From Lingula anatina (lineage: Eukaryota > Brachiopoda > Lingulata > Lingulida > Lingulidae): a stretch of DNA of 64,000 bases. The stretch is taken from positions 120,679-184,678 of the forward strand of contig NW_019775810.1 in the NCBI RefSeq assembly GCF_001039355.2, given 5' to 3'. Below are positions 35,144 through 47,178 of this stretch, one piece after another. How positions within the stretch are numbered: the first letter of the stretch is position 1; the number at the start of each line of letters is the position of its first letter. The position numbers and the translations under genes are program-made. The notes under the pieces are model-generated. The model saw only the letters and a list, made by a program, of their open reading frames with translations. It had not been told where the DNA came from and did no database searches.

Positions 35144-35357
35144 CGCATTCCCATAGATTTAAGTTCGATCTATCCCCGTAGAGAGTCTCACTAGATTACT
35201 GTCAGATAATCTGGCTTAAATGTCCGTCCCGCCTACTACAAGCTGTATTAAGGGGGTAATTAACTTTCGTGTCCGCTCGGCTGACAGCTATTAAGCGTGA
35301 ACCCCCAAGGAGTTAGGTCGATCTAGTTGGATCGATCTAATCTCTGGGAATGGGGTC
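35144..35357. mobile_element. MITE, subfamily B
   Basis: Starts CGCATTCCC and ends GGGAATGGGGTC, with inner GATCGATCTAAT inverted motifs. The interior matches the copy at 5712. Confidence 0.65.
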
Positions 35358-35587
35358 ATAGACTCATCGTTCTAGCTGGATCGATCCAACTCTGCGGGGA
35401 TTTTTGTTTAGGTGAAGTCAATGCAGTCAGCTGCTTAATTGTCTGCCACGCCTCCTTCCCCAGCAAGGGGTACTAAAGTGCGCGCTCGGTTCTCGGAAGC
35501 GCTTTCACTCGAGGAGACGTGAGACACGTTCCCCTGCAAAGTTGAATCGATCCCGCTAGTACGATGGGTTTATCTGAACGCGGTCTA
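35358..35587. mobile_element. MITE, subfamily A-like, abutting the previous copy
   Basis: Ends with GCTAGTACGATGGG and CTGAACGCGGTC, as in the copy at 4750. The left end is more decayed (CTAGCTGGATCGATCCAACT). Confidence 0.5.
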
Positions 35588-35717
35588 ATATTTTGACTCA
35601 ATTTGGAACAAGCTCACATAACCTTAGGATTGAAACTAATAAACCAATAAACTCATACCTACCACCGAGGCTGCTGACACATGCAGATTGTCACATGCAC
35701 CTTGTGTGATCTTAGGG

Positions 35718-35971
35718 AACATTCCCCACACCCTATCCTGCTAACTGTGGATCGATCTATCTCCAAGATTGCTTTGAGCTTAAGCGGCTTAGATGTGTGG
35801 TACGCCAACTGAAGCTGCTAAACGACAGTTTTAACTAAATTAAAATTACCCCCTAACAGATTCAGTTGAGGTGCCAGACATCTAAGCCGCTTCAGATGCA
35901 AGCAATTTAGCGAGAAACCCCTCGGAGATGGATCGACCCTGTTAGATCGATCTAGGTATGGGAACCCAGTC
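35718..35971. mobile_element. MITE, subfamily B-like
   Basis: The right end reads TAGATCGATCTAGGTATGGG and continues to ACCCAGTC; the left half has inverted GGATCGATCTATCTCC. The interior has mirrored CTTAAGCGGCTTAGATGT and ACATCTAAGCCGCTT segments, so it can fold back. Confidence 0.6.
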
Positions 35972-36896
35972 AAACACTCAAATCAACCACCGAGGCTGCT
36001 GACAGATTAACACATGCGCGTTGCATGATCTTAATGCCACGGAAGACGACATTCATCTTATCACGGCGTGTTATCCTTGTGGGTACTTTCGATGAAAGCT
36101 ATTACAGATTGCAGGTAAATCAGACACAAATGTTTAATATTTATTACAACAAAGCAAAAAAATTAAAGATACATAGTCAATTTTCTTTGCCACAAAAGCC
36201 AACCAAATGCCAGCATATAGTTTCAAGTAGTATAGCTAAGAGAATTACCAAAAGGCATTGTTTAATTTTACCCGAAATATGATATTTGTACGGATTTTTC
36301 TGCTAGCATTCTATGCTGTATATCAATGGGACAGAAAAGTAAGTCACGAAAGTAGGTTAAATTTTTGACCAAAAATTTAAAGAAAGGAGCAGTCTACGGC
36401 TATTCAGTCTATCCCTTGGCATGTCGAATTTATTTGAGTCGTATAATAAACTAGTATAAGTGGTTTATATGTGTTACTGGGAATCTACGCTCCACCGATG
36501 CTCGGTTCAGCGGTTTAAGCTTATGACACTATAACTGCACTGCCAGTGGTCACTCATATATAAAAAAGCCTCTGATAAGAGAAAGGCCTCTGTCAACTGA
36601 AGTGTATCCAGTTACTGTTATCGCTATCACTGTGTTATCTACTTGCCCTAACTATATACATGTGATCATTTTTAATTATATAGTTATCATATTTTAGCTT
36701 TGTGTTCTGTATTGTATATACTGTTGTTTTCGTATGTACTGCCTATTCTACTGTCATATTTTTTTAGATTTATGGTTGTGCGATAACAGACTGCATAGCG
36801 CTTAAGATATTCTGAATATTCTTATTTTTTATTTAGGCCCAGCATCGTATTACTAATTCAATGCACTGACGCACACGCCATTAGGTTCTTAATTCA

Positions 36897-37081
36897 CGAA
36901 GGTGACTTTGAAAAAAAGAATGATCATAAGTCGCTGTTTTCCCAAGCTTTGTCATATTCGGCCTCGATCGAATCTTGAGTTTGGTAAGAGAAGTGGTCCA
37001 CGGGTCGTGATTTGTAAAGTCAAAATATATTTCTCATAGCTGACAAACGCGAACGGTCATCTTGGGTGAAGAACGGAAATC
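36897..37081 (+). promoter_or_regulatory. Conserved promoter/leader block of protease gene 1
   Basis: About 185 bp directly upstream of the ATG, nearly the same as 51206-51385 in unit 2. It contains a TATA-like AAAATATAT about 60 bp before the ATG and the leader GGAAATCATG. Such conservation against diverged flanks suggests a shared functional promoter. Confidence 0.6.
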
Positions 37082-38460
37082 ATGAAATTGTTTTTGCTTT
37101 TCGCCTCCGTGCTTTTTACGCTTCTCGCGGTAGAACTGGTGTTTGCCAATATGACTGAGGAGGAACTGGAGGGCAAGCTGGGAAAAATTCCCAAGGAACG
37201 CAGACTGAAGTACATGAAAAGAGAAACCCCCGAAGAAATCAATAGGAAGATGAAAGAGGGGGGACTGGTAGACATCGACGAGCCGGACGGTTTAGGTAAC
37301 TTTGAGAGAGTTGATATTTTAAAGAAATTTGTATTGCATTTTTTTCTACTCTCATTCTAAGTATGACAAAGTCTGTCAAACTGGGGGCAAATTTAAGGTG
37401 GCCCTCTGTCCGGTATATTGCAAAAGTTATATCAGTGTCAATTAAACCGGGGGAGCGGGCGAAGGGAGGTCCGTAAAAAACTTGCCATGAAGCGCGCTCC
37501 GTCTGTTCCATGGTTCGCTTCACACTTTTTTCAGTTAAATACTGCCGGGTCCATTATTATTTTCAATCTTTTGTGACATCTGTTAAGTTTTAATTTGACA
37601 TAATTTTGCATTTGAAACAACTACTTAAAATTAATATCTACATGCATATAAAGTCTCAAATATAATGCGTTACTCGTCAGGAATTTTTTTGTAAGTCGTG
37701 CAGTGGTAAGTTTCTCCCTTTTTGTACATTCAGGAAACACCAGGGCCCAGTTTCATAAAAGACGTTTAGCACTAGCCAGTGTATAAGCCTAACCAGTGGA
37801 TAAATTCTAAATGATGGTTATACATATTAGTTTAAGGGATAACAGCTGTTCATTTTGGCCAAAAAATGGATTTCCTGGGGGTAAAGGACAATTTCATAAT
37901 AATAATAATAATAATATGTAATTTGCAACTTAAAAAGTTAGATTTTACAATAAAAAACAAATAGTGGTGAGATACACAATTATAAAATGTACTTGTAAGT
38001 GTTAAAAGTTGATAAAAACCTCAGTTCTTAAAATTAATAAAGCCCATGGGATAAAAGTTTTGGACGATCGGACAGTCCTCAGTTTTGGCACAGTGTACTT
38101 ATAAACCCGGCGCAAAGTAGAGGAACTTTCGTTTATCTCTGGTAGCAAATGATGGATTTTGCGTCCTTCGGAGTAGATTTTATGCAAATATGTTTTAGAT
38201 AGTTCATCTCTTCTACAAGCAAGAGTGATAACTTTACACGTTTCAAGTGCCCATCATATGGCAGCTCTGGGAATGTAATCTTAGACGCTCTTATCTGGAT
38301 GGATAAAATTTTATCAACTTATTGTTGAGTGAGACCTGGGTGCCACACCTGATATGCATATTCTAATGTAGGTCTGAATACTAATATGTAAAAGCTTGCA
38401 AGTTCATTGGTTGGAATACCCGCTCTTTTCAAAAGCTTAAGATTGTGAAGCCTTTTACTT

Positions 38461-38523
<63 letters not shown>

Positions 38524-41500
38524 AAATATCACAGATGTGACCTTCCTAGGTCATATCACTACTAATCTTAACCCCTAAGAAGACAAATGCGATAGGGTTG
38601 ACACATTTTTTATACTGGAGTATGATATCTTTTTTTTCAGAGATTTATTATCATTATCATGCATTTCTTATGTCGCTGATGAAGAATATCATTTATCTGT
38701 CAGATTGTTTTTATTAACACCTTGCATTTGTAGTGCCGCTAATAATTCCTACGGATGGAACGGCCGTCCCCAACCAGTACATTGCCCGTCTTCGGCCTGG
38801 TTGTGAATACGAAGAAAGTAAGTGATCCACTTAAAATTGTTAAAAATTTAATTCAGTAGGTTCAGTTTTATCAGGGACTAATAAAAACTGTAATACATAT
38901 TACATGTATGACCACTCAACATGGCTAAATATTCAGATAAATAGATAAGATAAATATTCAGCTAGGAGCCAAAACTACTAACTCGGTCATTGCAAAAAGT
39001 ACCTGTGTACCTGTTTTACATGACTTTCGAAAAGTGATTTTGAGAGGTTATCATGAAAGCCTCAAAACGATCTTTAAGGAACTGTTAAACCAAAAAAGAT
39101 GACAAATTACTTAATGTATTTCTTTCAAAGCAAAGTACATGTAAGAATGACATACATGCACATTTTCTAAATGTACAAGGAATTGTAATTCGCATCGCAT
39201 GCAGGTGTACCCGCTATCTGATGCAAACTGTACTAATGAGTCTTATATAGTTTTATACATAAACACCGACAGTCAGGTAAAATGTATTTTGTTTTAAAAG
39301 CAATATATTCTAATACCCATTTTACAGTTACAATTTACAATTATGCACCCCTTACAGTTAGTCGCATTCTGGAAGGAAGAGGTTACCAAAAAAGGCTGGA
39401 TTTCAATCAGAAAGCTAACTACGTCATACTAAAGGAAATATATGATAGGTATTTCATTCTTTAACTCGTGTCTCATCCATGAAGATTTCTGGTTCAGCCT
39501 TTAGCGATGGATAACTGTGATATAATTTTCATTATTTGAAATTCGATTTTATCTTAGATTTCGAACAATTTTGAAGATATTTATCTTTTTATCCAATATC
39601 ATTGTTCAGATATCATAGTTCAAGTTTATTTCAAAGATATGTTTTGGGGAGAAAATCTACACAAATTTTTAATTTTCGCTAGTGACCTCCAAAATCTTCG
39701 CAAGCGGACTGACCTTTTTGTGGAAATTGAGCAAGATAGAAAAATTTCGGTGTCTTTGCAGCATTGTTCGAGTTCTTTCCCGGCCGACTCTACATGGGTA
39801 AATATCAATGTGTGTGTGTGCATGTGTATGTTACAGTTTATATGCGTGTGAGCTTCCTATGTTTTAAAGATTTTTTGTCTCAGTACGCTTCCATGTGCAG
39901 CCTTTCTCTCTTTCCTCTCATTCTCTCTTTCCTGAGTGCAAATCTCATTTTATACGGGTATAGAGGCGTGTCTAATTAATCAAATATGTTAGTATAAAGG
40001 CTGCAGACCTCTGCCAAGGAGGAAGATAATTTATTTTTATTTCTTAGTTTCAACAGACAAAGAAAAAATCCATAGCTGTCTTATATAGAATGTAGATAAG
40101 GAGGATGATTTTATTTGAATCCAAATAAAATGGAATCAAATTAAAAAAATTCTGACGACCGGGCATATATACTACGGCGTATCTCCGCGAAACCCAGAGT
40201 AGAGGAAATGTGTTTTTGATTAATTTTTTTATATCTGTAAAAAGTTCTTATCAGTTTAGCACTCGAAAAACCCATAAAGCAAGCAATATATTTTATTAAT
40301 ATTTCCCCCAGCTTAGTTTGTATATTGCACATGATCAAAACAACAGTTGTCTATGTGTATTTGGCTACAATAAACTTTTTTCTCATTGAAGTGGATGGCA
40401 GTAACAACAAACAAACAAACATAAACAAACTTCTTCGTTGACGGATGTAAAATCGGGGGGGATCCAGGGGATCCAGATTTATTTAAAGAGGGGGGGGGGG
40501 GGGGTCCGCAGATGCGAAGCCGACCCTACCTCTTCCCCCTTGGCGTGGGGTTTGGGTCCCGAAAATTTTTGGTATTTTAGAGGGCGAACGGTGCTGCTTG
40601 TTCGGTTTAGAACTATGATTCAGCTGGTCAAAATTCTAATTTCAAGAGAGGTCCATTGGTGTTATTTTTTTCAAAATCGAAGGAGGGTCAGGACCCCCCC
40701 CGACACACTCTTAAATCCGCCACTGTAAAATGTCTTTCCATCATGTTTTCTTTTATCCAGAATTTGGACAGAGTATACCCAAATAAGGATAATTTTTTCT
40801 CCACCTGGGCACTCGGTCTAGATATAGACGCATATGTCATTGACACTGGAATTAATCCTAATCACGATGACTTTGGAGGAAGAGTGCAAGTGTCAAAAGG
40901 TAAATTATATTAAAATGGAATTACATGAGAGAGAGAGTGTGAGAGGGACGGCGTGAGAGAGAGGTGAGTGAGCACAAGAAAAAAAAAAAAAAAAACAGAA
41001 GGTTAGCAATTCTCATCAAAGTTTTATGTGTGTTATTTCAGGTTGGCACGCACGTGGTTTTTCCAGTCCTGCAGACGACCAGGGTCATGGTACCCATGTA
41101 GCCAGTACCGTAGGTGGCGCCACCTATGGAGTAGCCAAGGAGGTGAACCTCATCCCCGTCAAGGTATGCGATGAGAATGGGTATTGTCTTACTTCCGATG
41201 TAGAGGAGGGGCTATACTGGATAGAGACACAAGTTAAAAAAAAACAACCGTCTATCAGTAATAAATATGTCACTCGGTGGTCCGAAAAGCGCGTCCCTCA
41301 ACGACGCCGTGAACGCGGTATTGGATGTAGGCATCCCAGTGGCAATCAGCGCTGGGAATCACAACCCGTCAGATCCGAACGATGAGACTGATTCGTGTAA
41401 TGCATCCCCGGCAAGCGTAGAAGGGGCCCTCACAGTTGGCGCCACAGACGAAGATGATTTCTTGGCGGATTTCAGTTTCTTCGGAAAGTGCGTCGATATC

Positions 41501-41782
41501 TACGCTCCAGGGTCGAAAATCATGGCCGCCGACTTCCTAGACATTCACGGTTCGACAGAGAAAAGCGGAACGTCGATGGCCGCACCCCTCGTCGCAGGTG
41601 CGATTGCGGGCATGCTGCAGGTGTTTCGCGATGCTGGGTACTTCACGGCACCGTCGCAAGACGTTGTGGACAACATAAACCATTACATCATCGAGTTCGC
41701 GGAGAAGGGTACCGTGCTTGGACTCCGGGCGTTGAACAACAACAACGTTATGCTTCAGACCCCCTGTCTGTATACTGTGTAA
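37082..41782 (+). CDS. Secreted subtilisin-like (proteinase K-type, S8) protease 1, apparent frameshift
   Basis: Six coding exons: 37082-37295, 38734-38817, 39358-39448, 39683-39797, 40761-40899 and 41042-41782. A signal peptide (MKLFLLFASVLFTLLAVELV, then FA) leads into a charged linker and an inhibitor_I9-like propeptide in exons 2-4 (YIARLRPG). The catalytic domain has Asp196 in VIDTGI, His230 in GHGTHVAS, Asn in SAGNHN and Ser in SGTSMAAP, all recognisable. The sum of exons is 1384 nt, one base too long. Relative to protease 2, an extra A in the A9 run at 41236-41244 (near codon 281) throws the frame into a stop at 41385, before the Asn and Ser. Everything downstream is open in the +1 frame and well conserved. 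It is either a sequencing error or a very recent null allele. Proteinase K-like enzymes are secreted broad-specificity endopeptidases. Confidence 0.85.
37893..38461 (-). mobile_element. Decayed LINE reverse transcriptase C-terminal fragment
   Basis: On the minus strand the frame near 38330-38450 reads RAGIPTNELASFYILVFRPT, then LEYAYQVWHPGLT, the hallmark LKRAGVP...RPVLEYA..VWH segment of CR1/L2-type reverse transcriptases. Downstream is more homologous but stop-filled sequence and a (TTA)n tail near 37893-37916. It lies in intron 1 of protease 1 and is absent from the same intron of protease 2. It is a different part from the fragment at 1132. Confidence 0.7.
38462..38521. repeat. T homopolymer (60 T)
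   Basis: It abuts the 5' side of the LINE fragment on its strand, so it is not that element's own 3' tail. Confidence 0.95.
40438..40725. mobile_element. hAT-like MITE in protease 1 intron 4
   Basis: The right end read inward is CAGTGGCGGATTTA, a common hAT terminus. The left end (GACGGATGTAAAATCGGGG) is a decayed match. G-rich and C-rich runs mirror each other inside. Intron 4 of protease 1 is 963 bp against about 600 bp in protease 2, in keeping with an insertion. Confidence 0.5.
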
Positions 41783-43050
41783 TGTCTTCTGGAAATACAT
41801 CCTTGCCTAAAATAATGGAATATTCCGACAAGATATAACATCTGCGTTTTAAATATGTTTAGGTTCAGTCGTAAGTGGTTCGTTGTAATTGCATTTTCTA
41901 CCTTAAATTTATGCTTGAGATTGTTTTATCTCTTTGGTTTTGTTCTAGCGATCAGTGATAAATTTGATAAATTATCGGTAATCAAAAGGAAAGAGCAAAT
42001 GATGAAGGAAGCATAGATTGGAGAGGAAGACCAGAATAATCCAAAGATAAAGAATTTCATCTCAGAGTTAGTATTTCGTGAAGCACATAAAACAGGATGA
42101 CGTAATCTATTCTTCTAGGTCAGCGGTCAAAGTTGAGGAAGGTTTTGTGTTAATTTTCACAGAGTGCTTTGAAAGAAAAATTATGTCCCTAGTTTCCGAA
42201 ATATTCCATGATTTTAGCAAAAGTGTGCGCGCGTTGCTTTGAATTTTCAGCAATTTCCTAAGGAACTATGCTAGCGGAATCGTGGGTGGAAACAATTTCC
42301 CCTACACTGACTCTTTTAGACGGACCCTTAGGCTCATCAAACATGAACTTTATTAATTTTTAGAATCAGGATAAGGTTTAAAAAGAGATAAGAAATATAC
42401 TTTTCAGCTTTTGAATATACCGTAAGTGGACTGTTGTCTTTGAAATTAAGATATTCCACGGTGGCATAAAAAGATACAGTGCATTTCGGACGCTCTGCAA
42501 TGCTTAGGATGCAGGTGTATTTAAATCTTGATATCAAGTATTTAAAAGAAACGGACTGATACGTTAGTATGAATGATTTAAAAGATTTTGCACGTGATCT
42601 GTCATACCCGAATTTTCACATTTTTTGGGCACATACCTTCACATGGGCAACCATACGACAGTAATGCAACTTCCAAGCAATTTTCCACCCGTGTAATCAA
42701 ATGTGAGTTTTATATTGTATGCGAGATATCCTCTTTTTGTCTTGTAACTCAACTGCTAATAAATTCAAGCATGAACGCAAAGATTTGTATGTTTATATTC
42801 TTCTATATGGGCACTTAATAAGTATGTTTTACAACTGAAAATACGTTACGTTTCCAGTCCATTTCATTTCATAAATCGTCACAAAATATCGACATTCATG
42901 ATTACACAAAGATACAGTTAATGAAAAAGATGACATTAATTTTAAGCACACGGCCATGAGAAACCCCATATTTATTGGTATTCCAGGCAGCTTGATTTGA
43001 TTGGTTGGCGGCACATTAATCAATATCTCCGCGCGGATAGAGGTTCGAGG

Positions 43051-43232
43051 CGTGGCGGGAAGAACGATGAACCTATGCAAAAAGTCAAGAGCTTATAAGT
43101 GAAAGGAAAATGCGTAAATAGATATGTTGTAGAAGCATGCATCTTGACCCGTCGTAGCGGGGAGAATGATGTAAATTAATAAACAAATGTGCAGTAAAAG
43201 CATGCCCACCAACCAGTCGTTGCGGGGATAAT
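43051..43232. repeat. Imperfect minisatellite, unit 1 version
   Basis: About three units of 60-95 bp, each with a CGTCGTAGCGGGGAGAAT-like core next to AAAAGCATGCC. The matching array in unit 2 has about four (59093-59401). Confidence 0.6.
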
Positions 43233-43431
43233 GAAATATGAATGAAAACCTATGAATCCGATCAAAGTCATTACTGAGATTCTTCTGTATAACTACAGTA
43301 AAAATAATGTGGGCCAGAGAACGTAGGGTGTTGTAAAGGAGTACCTCTGGGTTCAGAAAGCGGGCAAAAAAATGATATGAAAGAAAGCCATGAGTAAACT
43401 ACAATGAGTAAACTGAAACTACAATTTGCAA

Positions 43432-43462
<31 letters not shown>

Positions 43463-44545
43463 ACTTGCTGGTCCTGAAAACATCCATACTGTAAAAAAAG
43501 AAACAAAGGCGTTGGTGCAGAAAATCTGTATTTTGAAATGAAATGAATGCATGCCCCATTACCATTAAATCATGTGAGCCCAAAGCTTCAAGATTGTCTA
43601 AACAGATAAATTTTATTTTCCATTTAAGCTCTATCCAAAATGATTTTAAAAACGAATGATAGCTTAGTTTAACTATGCTGCATATAGGTCTAGACTGACA
43701 GCACGAAGTGTTGCTGCATCGCCCGGTCGGAGACATACTGTAGATTGATTAGGATGCTGGAGTTACACTGTATATAATAAAAGTGACCCTTTTCGGCCAA
43801 ATCTCGAAGAACCAATATCCTTTATTGAATTCTTTTTTGGTTTTAATGTACATTGGGTGATTTGTGGCAAGCTGGGATGGAGGGGGCATAAAGGCACATT
43901 TGGCACTTTGTTAAGTGTTCTTTAATCTTGTTAATTGTGTTAGTTGTGACATTTTGATGATTTCTTGACATTGTGTTTGCGGTGAAAACATGCCATCTTG
44001 AGAGAAACCGTTTTAAAAATATGACTGTATAAGTTGTACAAAAGTTTGTTGGCCCATTTACATTTAGAATTTTGTGTGGTTATGTTCAATATAAACAGGA
44101 AACTGTAGCAACAAGACCTTGAATCACATCACCGCTATATCAATTGTCACATGCATCCAGCATGTGCTCCAGACATAGAAAGAATACACTAAAAGTAAAT
44201 TAATTTAAAATAATCAAAGTGTACTTTTTCTGTTGCCGTGACCGTACCGTTGAAATACTAGAAAACTTTCTTGGAGTGGATATATTGTATTTCGCTGCAG
44301 AAAAACTATTGAAAACTAGCAAAAACTGATATAAACTGATGTGAACTAAAACTGAATTAAACTGATTTCAACATAAAACAATATGCATCGGGGAGACCAG
44401 TGTCGCTGAACCGAACTGTTAGGGCGGGAGCTCAGTTTTATACCTGTATGTCATGTGACACATGAACACATCTCACTACAATACTCTGATCTACTCTCAC
44501 TTGTAAATACAGAGCGTGTTGCAGTTACATTTTCTACGTCTGGAG

Positions 44546-44548
<3 letters not shown>

Positions 44549-44593
<45 letters not shown>
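44549..44593. repeat. (TA)n microsatellite
   Basis: About 45 bp of TA repeat; an (AAT)n lies about 190 bp further on. Confidence 0.95.
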
Positions 44594-44597
<4 letters not shown>

Positions 44598-44776
44598 TTA
44601 TTTTTTTTTTTGTATAAGAGCACTGCACATTTATTTTAGGGGTGAAACATACCACCCCGGATACAATGATCTACAGTACATTGAACTAAGAGGACGCCCT
44701 TTGATGTTTGTAACAAAGCTGATAATTGTTAAATATCGGCTTGATATGATGAGGCAGAATACAACTGTATTTTACT

Positions 44777-44814
<38 letters not shown>

Positions 44815-45535
44815 TAATTGAGCACAGAAATGTTTTTTACATTTAGAGGCTCTCTAACTACTATATATTATACATGTGGAAAGATAGTAATAATAGTATT
44901 TAAATGAAAAAATTATACCTATATATAATGTTATACAACATACATTCTAGTAATATACAGGTGAGATGCATGAGATTGTTTGTGCACTTCTAGGTTATTA
45001 CGTTTTTTCATAATTTTACTTACAAAATTCCCTACTGCAATTGCACTCTGTTCAGTGGGTGGGTTTAGAATGAAGTCAGTGTCAATAAAGTCAATCAATT
45101 AATTTCTTAAACATATTTATCAAATTATTATCCTGTTGAATTTGGATAGCAGAGGTTCACGATATATTTACAGAAGCTGGTCTCAGTGAATTGAAACTTT
45201 AAAAGAACATAAGAACATTATCTATTGAGTTATATTTAAGCAGAATTTACTGGATACAAAACAGCAAGCTATATATTCTTTCTTTTATAAATAATTCAAA
45301 AATTGTGGTTATACGAAGATCTCGTTGACCACATTGCCATGCAAACTTACCTCATAAAAGCAATAGCACTGCATTACAAGAGACTGATATGATCATCTAA
45401 TTAAACTTTCCTCTCATATGGTTGCCATAGGAACTGGTCGCCATGGAAACATCATGTAACCACAAATGAAATGCTCACATTGTGTCGTAACTAAATTAGA
45501 TTTTTTTCATTTCATTTTGAAATGCCCTAAATATA

Positions 45536-47178
45536 CAGACTGGAAATTTAATATGGAATATTTCAGTTTCGAAAGTATGCCTAGGTAAAAATGCGTTCTT
45601 TTTAAAAAAAACTCCGATCTCATATAAGATTTGTGAACGGAGAAGTGTGTAGTCAGGTGTGTCGCTACCAATTAACTGACTTCCATGTCTGTTGCGCTGC
45701 TACATTATGTAATATGCAGTGATTTAATTGGGTAGTGTTCCTTTGGGCTAGGCAGGGCTTGGTTATGTCAAAAAAGTATCCATATATCGGCAACTAATGC
45801 GTAGAAGAATTTGAAATTTCGTATGCAAGCGGTCAGTTTTGCAGTGCGTTAAATGAGCTTAGTAGTGCTATACAAATTTGTTAATCTGTGGCAGAATGGC
45901 GCAAAAAAGACAGAAATTACCATACGGATTATAGTGCCAAACGGAACGGTCCGCACAGTTTTATGGAGTGATGCCCAGACTGATGTACCTACACAGAGGT
46001 CACACCCAATGTATCGAAATCTTACCTCCAGGGTACAGGACCCACTGTATTTCGGGATACGCTGCTGCAACTAAACAAAAACCAACCAGTCCGTTCAGAA
46101 CGAGGGGTAAATTGCCACCAAAATGCGTTTTTCAAGGCCCTTAGCGACCACCAAACTGGTTTTAGCAGGTTAGAATACCAGGCAACCTCCGAGGTGCTTA
46201 CTGTATGCAGCAAAACATCGTCGTCTGTTTCTCTAATGAATTGGGGGCCATGACCATTTCTGGGTAGAACACTGAAACGGCATGTTTTTTTATTGAGATC
46301 AGATTTCACCTGTACCGCCCAACTAGACAAAACAGAGTCTACAGACATCCAGAAGAGGCCTACTACGAAGCATGTGCCGCGTCTGAAGTGACACGGGTCA
46401 TTGACATCGTCAGTATTTGGAGTGGATACCACATTGGTGCCAAGACACATAATGGTAGTCATCAACGAAAACCTGAACCAGATCAAATAAAGGAATAATC
46501 GGGGAACCACTTGACTATCATTTGATAGGGGGCACCTTAGGAACAATTTTAGGTTACACGGTAAGATTGCCGGTTCACACAGATCACTTTTAATAACAGA
46601 TAACTTACAGAACCAAGGGAACGAGCAGCTACCCTGGTCATCAAAATCGCCGCATTTGAACCGCATAGACAATATGTGGGTAAGCCATTACTCGCCGAAT
46701 CAACGGCCTACATGTCCTACAACAAAATTTAACCAAATTGGACACGTTTTGACCGATATCTAGAATGTTATCCCAGACTGAACTCTTAAAACCTATCCCA
46801 AAGAATGTCTTGCCGCTTGAGAGCGCTGGTAGCAGCCAGAAGATGTCAGGCGTAACAGCGACCGTTGCTGTGAATAGACACTGACATAAGGATCCTTTAT
46901 GGAGCGTGTGACTCTTTCACAGGTGATAATTTGTAAAATATGGAGATCCAAAATATCTCTTTTAATGGTCGTCGTATGCCATAGAATAGGCAATGTATTT
47001 CTGTTTACTTCACTGTCGAATTCAATCAATGAACTGATGTCACCATGACAACAAAGAGATAATTTAAAGTTATCAAAACACGATTTTAAGCCTTATTTTC
47101 ATTTATCAGTCAGCAAAATAGGAAAAAAGTAATGAAAAATGATTTGGAAAAAATATTCCATATTAAATGTCAAGTCTT
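45536..47178 (+). mobile_element. Tc1/mariner-like transposon, full length but decayed
   Basis: 1643 bp flanked by TA on both sides. The terminal inverted repeats of about 28 bp contain TTTAATATGGAATATTT at the left and its complement at the right (AAATGTCAAGTCTT end). The length is typical for Tc1. The same place in unit 2 (near 61055, CCCTAAATACAGTACTC) is the empty site, so insertion followed the unit duplication. The transposase inside is broken. Confidence 0.85.
46070..46745 (+). pseudogene. Broken Tc1-type transposase
   Basis: Plus-strand fragments in several frames resemble the DDE transposase. The clearest is the C-terminal catalytic part, LLITDNLQNQGNEQLPWSSK then SPHLNRIDNMW, matching the DN...LPWPaqSPDLNPIEnlW block of the family. 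Upstream homology is faint and interrupted by stops and frameshifts. It cannot make an active enzyme. Confidence 0.65.

Larger units (their letters stand above)
41783..45535. other. Protease 1 downstream region
   Basis: Collinear with 57803-61050 of unit 2. It holds the 3' UTR, a GTCGT-GCGGG minisatellite, an A26 run (43431-43456), a (TA)n (44549-44593) and an (AAT)n (44782-44812). The AATAAA used by protease 2 (58088) is degraded here (AGATAAAG near 42043). No other gene is supported. Confidence 0.5.

Noticed and set aside
37744-37780. GGGCCCAGTTTCATAAAA, resembling the terminal repeat of the element at 6830
   Set aside because: No matching inverted end is found downstream within protease 1 intron 1, so a second copy cannot be claimed.
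38319-38525. Frame starting with about 20 lysines
   Set aside because: The lysines are a translated homopolymer. Only the LINE reverse transcriptase portion after it is meaningful.
41111-41120. TAGGTGGCGC as a fifth CTCF-like site
   Set aside because: It lies in a conserved coding exon (Gly-Gly-Ala codons of protease 1) with no promoter context.
44455-44817. 120-aa frame with YIYIYI and poly-Asn
   Set aside because: It is produced by (TA)n and (AAT)n microsatellites.
46022-46672. 216-aa minus-strand open frame
   Set aside because: It lies antisense to the decayed Tc1 transposase, whose catalytic motifs are readable on the plus strand. The minus frame has no family features.
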